The notes under the pieces are model-generated. The model was not told where the DNA came from and made no database searches. It saw only the letters and a list, made by a program, of their open reading frames with translations. DNA of 10,981 bases from Bacteroidota bacterium (GTDB taxonomy: Bacteria > Bacteroidota > Bacteroidia > Flavobacteriales > Flavobacteriaceae): contig JAEWKB010000107.1 in the NCBI GenBank assembly GCA_023386255.1, positions 1 through 10,981 of the forward strand, given 5' to 3'. The position numbers were made by a program, and so were the translations under genes. Below are positions 7,286 to 10,981 of the stretch, piece by piece (the first letter of the stretch is position 1; the number at the start of each line of letters is the position of its first letter).

Positions 7286-8047
7286 CTATTCTATTTCTAT
7301 CATTAGTGGGCAGTGGTCGCTGTGTTTGGCCTCAGGCAGTATAACAGCTCGTTTCAGCCGGTGCTTCATGGTATCGCTCACCATAGCATAGTCAATCCTC
7401 CAGCCCTTGTTGTTGGCACGGGCGTTGCCAAAGTTGCTCCACCATGTATAGTTATGCGGCTCCTTGTTAAAGTGCCTGAAACTGTCTACAAAGCCACTGT
7501 TGACGAAACCTGTAAGCCATTCCCTTTCATTCGGCAGAAAGCCGGAAACTTTGGAAAGCCGCACCGGGTCATGAATGTCTATCCTGTCGTGTGCTATGTT
7601 ATAATCGCCGCATATAACAAGATTAGGAAAATCCTGCTTCAGGTTGTTGATGTACTGCTGGAAGTCGTCCATGTACTTAAACTTATGCTCGTGCCGCGCA
7701 ATATTAGTGCCAGATGGCAGATAGAGGCTCATAACGCTGAAGGTTTCAAAATCCAGGCGGATATTGCGGCCTTCGTCATCCATATAGTCTATACCGGTAC
7801 CATACACTACATTTTCAGGTTTGTGTTTGGAGAGTATTGCCACGCCACTGTAGCCTTTTTTTTGGGCTGAGAACCAGTAATGGTACGGGTAGCCTGCGGC
7901 CTCAATTTCCTGTACCGCCACCTGTTCCTGCATGGCCTTGGTTTCCTGCAGGCAGATGATGTCAGGATCGGCCTGTTGTACCCATTCCAGGAAGCCTTTA
8001 TTAAACGCAGCCCTAATGCCGTTTACGTTGTAAGAGACTATCTTCAT
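7286..8047 (-). CDS. xth: Exodeoxyribonuclease III (AP endonuclease, Xth family)
   Basis: A 253-residue protein, typical of bacterial ExoIII. I chose ATG 8047 (MKIVSYNVNGIRAAF) because the family starts exactly here; the 13 extra codons of a longer reading are upstream DNA that includes the promoter. All catalytic residues of the EEP nuclease fold are visible: N7 in SYNVNG, E35 in LQETK, Y109 in LYLPSG, D148 and N150 in GDYN, D219 in GWRIDYAM, and D244-H245 in HSDHCP. The enzyme cleaves DNA 5' to abasic sites and degrades 3' ends in base excision repair, in the cytoplasm, using a divalent metal. It is the first gene of a minus-strand pair with the OmpA-family lipoprotein (20-nt gap) and diverges from the aminolipid acyltransferase gene. 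No frameshift or missing residue is seen. Confidence 0.97.
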   Translation of the reverse strand: MKIVSYNVNGIRAAFNKGFLEWVQQADPDIICLQETKAMQEQVAVQEIEAAGYPYHYWFSAQKKGYSGVAILSKHKPENVVYGTGIDYMDDEGRNIRLDFETFSVMSLYLPSGTNIARHEHKFKYMDDFQQYINNLKQDFPNLVICGDYNIAHDRIDIHDPVRLSKVSGFLPNEREWLTGFVNSGFVDSFRHFNKEPHNYTWWSNFGNARANNKGWRIDYAMVSDTMKHRLKRAVILPEAKHSDHCPLMIEIE

Positions 8048-8064
8048 TAAAATATATTGTTGCC

Positions 8065-8072
8065 CAAATGTA
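8065..8072 (-). promoter_or_regulatory. Predicted -7 promoter element for xth (TACATTTG)
   Basis: On the minus strand 8072-8065 reads TACATTTG, an exact match to the Bacteroidota sigma factor -7 consensus TAnnTTTG, 17 nt upstream of the xth ATG. The -33 side is weak: a TTTG lies only 11 nt further upstream (8087-8084), closer than the usual 19-21 nt, with a poor TGTT match at the proper distance. Transcription would start near 8058, leaving a very short leader. Confidence 0.55.
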
Positions 8073-8179
8073 GCTAAAAATAACAAATTTTAACACCAGG
8101 ACTAATAATGGTATCAACGTGTTTATTAACAAGCACATAACCTGTTGGTAACTTAATCTGGCTAAATAAACCGCAGTGC

Positions 8180-8209
8180 TTTAACGTTTCGTTAGAATTG
8201 TTATCTTTG
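8180..8209 (+). promoter_or_regulatory. Predicted promoter of the OlsF-like gene (TATCTTTG)
   Basis: TATCTTTG at 8202-8209 matches TAnnTTTG exactly. A partial -33 element TTTA lies at 8180-8183 with an 18-nt spacer. The start codon at 8237 follows 27 nt later, so the leader is short. The remaining divergent region (8048-8236) shows no other clear element beyond these two promoters. Confidence 0.55.
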
Positions 8210-8236
8210 TTTTTTTGCCGAAATACACCAATGTAG

Positions 8237-10051
8237 ATGAGTTTAGTTACCGCTAAAGAAGTTGCGAAAGCTATAAAAGCTGATAAATACGGGTTTTTAG
8301 GGACTTTTTCAGGCTGGTTGCTGATGAAGGTTTTAAAGATATCCACGCTCAATAAAATATACGACAGGAACAAGCACCTGTCTGATGTAAATTTCCTGAA
8401 CGCGGTGCTTGATGAGTTCCAGATAAAATTTGAAATTCCTGAAGAAGACCTGAAGCGCCTGCCTAAAGACGGTGCTTACATTACCATATCAAACCACCCA
8501 TTGGGGGGGATTGACGGCGTTTTGCTGCTTAAACTTATGCTGGAGCGCCAGCCTGATTTTAAAATCATAGCCAATTTTTTACTGCACCGCATAGAGCCGC
8601 TAAAGCCCTATGTTATGCCTGTGAACCCTTTTGAAAGCCACAAAGATGCGAAATCAAGCGTTACCGGGATTAAAGACGCGCTGCGCCACCTGAGCGAGAA
8701 CAAACCTCTGGGCATATTCCCTGCCGGGGAAGTATCTACCTATAAAGACGGCAAACTGGTGGTGGACAAACCATGGGAAGAAGGGGCCATAAAGCTTATT
8801 AAAAAAGCAAAAGTGCCTGTTGTGCCTATATACTTCCACGCCAAAAACAGCAAGCTTTTTTATTTCCTTTCGCAGCTTAGCGAAACATTGAGGACAGCAA
8901 AGCTGCCATCTGAACTGCTTACGCAGAAAGACAGGGTTATAAGGGTGAGGATAGGAAAACCTATATCAGTAACCGAGCAGGCAGAATATGAAACACTGGA
9001 AGGGTATTCTGAATTCCTGAGGAAGAAGACCTATATGCTGGCAAACCCTTATGAAAAGGATACCCGCCTGCTGGATCCTGCCCACCTGAACCTGAAGCTG
9101 AGGGATAAAGGGCCTAAGCAGATAGCAACACCTGCTCACCTTGAAAAAATTGAAGCTGATCTGGCTCAAATACGTAAAGGAGATTACCGCCTGCTGCAAA
9201 GTAAAAATTATGAAGTTTTCCTTGTTTCGGCCGATAAGATACCCAACATACTGCACGAGATAGGCCGACTTAGAGAAATTACTTTCCGTGAGGTGGGTGA
9301 GGGCACCAACAATTCGCTGGACCTGGATCAGTATGACAAGTACTACCACCACATGTTCCTGTGGGACGACGAGGCCAAATGTATTGCGGGAGCCTACCGC
9401 ATGGGCCTTGGCAGTGAAATTTATAAAAGGCACGGCATTGACGGCTTTTACCTGCACGACCTTTTCCGGTTTGAGCCGGAGCTTTACGACATGATGTCAA
9501 AATCCATTGAAATGGGAAGGGCATTTATTGTAAAGGAGTACCAGCAGAAGCCGATGCCGCTTTTCCTGCTATGGAAAGGCATTGTACACTGCACCCTGCG
9601 TTACCCTGAGCATAAGTTCCTTATTGGCGGGGTGAGCATAAGCAACCAGTTCTCACAGTTCTCTAAATCACTGATGATAGAGTTCATGAAGTCCAACTAC
9701 TACGACCCTTATATTGCCCAGTATGTACACCCTAAAAAGGAGTACAAGGTGAAGCTTAAGGATGCCGACAAAGATTTTGTGTTTAACGAAGCGGAGGCCG
9801 ACCTGAACAAGTTTGACAAAATTATTGAAGAGATAGAGCCGGGAAGCCTTCGCCTGCCGGTGCTTATAAAGAAATATATAAAGCAGAATGCCCGTGTTAT
9901 AGCCTTTAATGTGGACCCGCTGTTCAATAACGCGGTTGACGGGCTGATGTACATTCGTATTGCCGACCTGCCCGAAAGCACTGTTAAGCCTGTTATGGAA
10001 GAATTCCAGGCAGAGCTGGAACGCAAGCTGGCTGAGAAGGGAGAAGAGTAG
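8237..10051 (+). CDS. olsF: OlsF-like bifunctional aminolipid acyltransferase (PlsC-like domain plus GNAT/hemolysin-type N-acyltransferase)
   Basis: A 604-residue two-domain protein. Residues about 60-270 are a PlsC-like O-acyltransferase: NHPLGGIDG holds H87 and D93, FPAGEVS (161-167) is the FPEGTRS-type phosphate-binding block, and VPVVPIYF is the last block. Residues about 300-510 resemble the Acetyltransf_5/OlsB-hemolysin family (LREITFREVGEG, LHDLFRF, IEMGRAFIVKEYQQ, LLWKGI, LIGGVSISNQFS). The tail, with LPVLIKKYIKQNARVIAFNVDP and VDGL, is also typical of that family. In known OlsF proteins of Serratia and Flavobacterium the C-terminal domain N-acylates ornithine with a 3-hydroxy fatty acid and the N-terminal domain adds the second acyl chain. 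In Bacteroides the equivalents GlsB and GlsA make glycine lipids. The amino acid used here is therefore open: ornithine, glycine or a flavobacterial lipopeptide precursor. The H-x5-D spacing differs from classical HX4D. Confidence 0.85.
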   Translation: MSLVTAKEVAKAIKADKYGFLGTFSGWLLMKVLKISTLNKIYDRNKHLSDVNFLNAVLDEFQIKFEIPEEDLKRLPKDGAYITISNHPLGGIDGVLLLKLMLERQPDFKIIANFLLHRIEPLKPYVMPVNPFESHKDAKSSVTGIKDALRHLSENKPLGIFPAGEVSTYKDGKLVVDKPWEEGAIKLIKKAKVPVVPIYFHAKNSKLFYFLSQLSETLRTAKLPSELLTQKDRVIRVRIGKPISVTEQAEYETLEGYSEFLRKKTYMLANPYEKDTRLLDPAHLNLKLRDKGPKQIATPAHLEKIEADLAQIRKGDYRLLQSKNYEVFLVSADKIPNILHEIGRLREITFREVGEGTNNSLDLDQYDKYYHHMFLWDDEAKCIAGAYRMGLGSEIYKRHGIDGFYLHDLFRFEPELYDMMSKSIEMGRAFIVKEYQQKPMPLFLLWKGIVHCTLRYPEHKFLIGGVSISNQFSQFSKSLMIEFMKSNYYDPYIAQYVHPKKEYKVKLKDADKDFVFNEAEADLNKFDKIIEEIEPGSLRLPVLIKKYIKQNARVIAFNVDPLFNNAVDGLMYIRIADLPESTVKPVMEEFQAELERKLAEKGEE

Positions 10052-10060
10052 CCACTGCTA

Positions 10061-10131
10061 TGTCATTCTGAGCGCAGCGCAGCGTAGTGAAGAATCTCAG
10101 TTAAGATTTCTCCTTCGGTCGAAATGGAACA
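10061..10131. repeat. Palindromic dispersed repeat, copy 1 (right arm degenerate)
   Basis: It starts TGTCATTCTGA (10061-10071), then GCGCAGCGCAGCGTAGTGAA and GAATCTCAG, sharing most of its left half with copy 2. The right arm (10104-10131, AGATTTCTCCTTCGG then TCGAAATGGAACA) resembles copy 2's right arm but has several substitutions and extra bases, so the outer stem is broken. Repeats of the TGTCATTCTGAGCG...GAAGAATCTC type are, from memory, scattered in intergenic DNA of many Bacteroidota. Confidence 0.7.
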
Positions 10132-10147
10132 ATGCTAATTGAGTACG

Positions 10148-10223
10148 TGTCATTCTGAATGAAGCGCAGCGTAGTGAAGAATCTCAGATATCTATAAAAG
10201 ATTCTTCCTTCGTCAGAATGACA
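10148..10223. repeat. Palindromic dispersed repeat, copy 2 (intact hairpin)
   Basis: The outer arms TGTCATTCTGA (10148-10158) and TCAGAATGACA (10213-10223) are perfect 11-bp complements. An inner stem GAAGAATCT (10176-10184) pairs perfectly with AGATTCTTC (10199-10207) around a 14-nt loop. Together they form a long bulged hairpin lying between two convergent genes, where it could also end transcription although no T-tract follows. The block GAAGCGCAGCGTAGTGAA is nearly the same as in copy 1. Confidence 0.75.
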
Positions 10224-10230
10224 CTGTATG

Positions 10231-10981
10231 TTATAAATACAAATCCCGTATCTTATCCACAATCACCTGCGCCAGTTTTGCATGGCTTTCAAATGTCCAT
10301 CCGGCAATGTGGGGCGACAACAAAACATTATCTGAATCTAATAAGTACTGAAATTCCTGCGGGATGTTGCCATCCATGAACAGGTGCTCAAAGGATGATT
10401 TTTCATACTCCAGCACATCAAGTGCCGCACCTAAAATTTTCCCTGACTTTAAAGCTTGTGCAAGGTCTTTAGTTACCACGCTTTTTCCCCTTGCCGTATT
10501 AATAAGCCAGAAAGGTTTGGTAAAAGCATTTATAAAGTCAGCATTAACCATACGGTTTGTTAGCGGTGTCCACGGGGTATGCAGGCTCACCACATCGGCT
10601 TTTTGCTGTAGCTCCCGTAATGTTACCTGACGGGCATTTTCATCGCCTACATCTTCTTTAATATCATAACACAGCACTTCAACATCAAACCCCAGCAGCT
10701 TTTTTGCAAAACTTTTGCCCATGTTGCCATAGCCTATGATGCCTACGGTCTTACCTTCCAGCTCATGCCCACGGTTCGCTTCACGTACCCATTGCCCTGA
10801 ACGAATCTGCCTGTCGGCCCTGTTCAGGTTATTGAACAGCGAGAGCAGCATCCCAAGCGCCTGCTCGCCCACGGCATTGCTGTTGCCTTCGGGTGCGGCT
10901 ATTAGGTGTATGCCTTTGGCTTCTGCATAATCAGTATCAATACTTTCCCGTCCTGCACCTACCCTGGCAATAAATTTTAAG
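10231..10981 (-). CDS. D-2-hydroxyacid dehydrogenase (SerA-like), 5' end beyond the window
   Basis: The frame is open from the window edge to the TAA at 10233-10231, giving 249 visible residues; roughly the first 60 are missing. A GTG at 10872 is internal, not the start, because the upstream codons read KFIARVGAGRESID and APEGNSNAVGEQALG, which are conserved parts of this family. Next come the Rossmann NAD motif GIIGYGNMG (about 10723-10749), VVSLHTPWTPLT, and the catalytic triad: Arg in NTARG (10489-10491), Glu in LDVLEYE (10402-10404) and His in SPHIAG (10309-10311). These enzymes interconvert D-2-hydroxyacids and 2-oxoacids with NAD(P). 3-Phosphoglycerate dehydrogenase of serine synthesis is one possibility, but the visible part has no ACT domain and the substrate is not determined. 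It is convergent with the acyltransferase gene across the repeat pair. Confidence 0.93.
   Translation of the reverse strand, partial: LKFIARVGAGRESIDTDYAEAKGIHLIAAPEGNSNAVGEQALGMLLSLFNNLNRADRQIRSGQWVREANRGHELEGKTVGIIGYGNMGKSFAKKLLGFDVEVLCYDIKEDVGDENARQVTLRELQQKADVVSLHTPWTPLTNRMVNADFINAFTKPFWLINTARGKSVVTKDLAQALKSGKILGAALDVLEYEKSSFEHLFMDGNIPQEFQYLLDSDNVLLSPHIAGWTFESHAKLAQVIVDKIRDLYL

Noticed and set aside
7313..7870. 185-codon plus-strand open frame opposite xth
   Set aside because: The minus strand carries complete exonuclease III motifs; this frame is a shadow.
8231..8239. ATGTAG two-codon frame directly before the OlsF-like ATG
   Set aside because: It could be a minimal upstream start-stop, but a 6-nt coincidence is likely and no regulatory logic is visible.
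10364..10930. Plus-strand open frames opposite the hydroxyacid dehydrogenase
   Set aside because: The minus strand holds the full NAD-binding and catalytic motifs; the plus-strand frames show no domain.

Overview
The window reads as chromosomal DNA from a member of the Bacteroidota, most likely a flavobacterium. The evidence is a secreted protein with a type IX secretion C-terminal sorting domain, two TAnnTTTG -7 promoter elements, weak or absent Shine-Dalgarno sequences, an AsmA-like/GT51 fusion, a fused two-domain aminolipid acyltransferase, and dispersed repeats of the TGTCATTCTGA type. The genus call is inference. Base composition is moderate and fairly even, and there are no transposases, integrases, tRNAs, rRNAs or CRISPR repeats.

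Left part (1-4812, + strand): a tight co-directional cluster. It holds the 3' end of a polytopic flippase-like membrane protein, an esterase-fold exported protein that has lost its nucleophile serine, the DNA repair ATPase RadA (start overlapping the previous stop by one base), and a membrane-anchored AsmA-like protein ending in a peptidoglycan glycosyltransferase (GT51) domain. Gaps are 41, -1 and 12 nt, so these are probably one transcription unit mixing envelope and DNA-repair functions.

Middle part (4813-8047): a separately expressed, secreted glucose/sorbosone dehydrogenase-like beta-propeller with a type IX sorting signal (+). It converges on a minus-strand pair, xth (exonuclease III) followed by a coiled-coil OmpA-family lipoprotein. 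A perfect 32-nt palindromic terminator sits between the converging genes and should serve both.

Right part (8048-10981): a 189-nt divergent promoter region with a TAnnTTTG element facing each way, for xth and for a 604-aa OlsF-like bifunctional acyltransferase (N-terminal PlsC-like, C-terminal GNAT/hemolysin-like). After it comes a 180-nt gap filled by two copies of a palindromic repeat, one intact and one with a decayed right arm. Last is a minus-strand D-2-hydroxyacid dehydrogenase that runs off the right edge.

I see no clear undescribed system. The points most worth a second look are the serine-less esterase-fold protein next to radA, the AsmA-GT51 fusion and the paired palindromic repeats. 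The unifying theme is ordinary housekeeping plus cell-envelope maintenance (peptidoglycan, aminolipids, an outer-membrane lipoprotein, type IX export).
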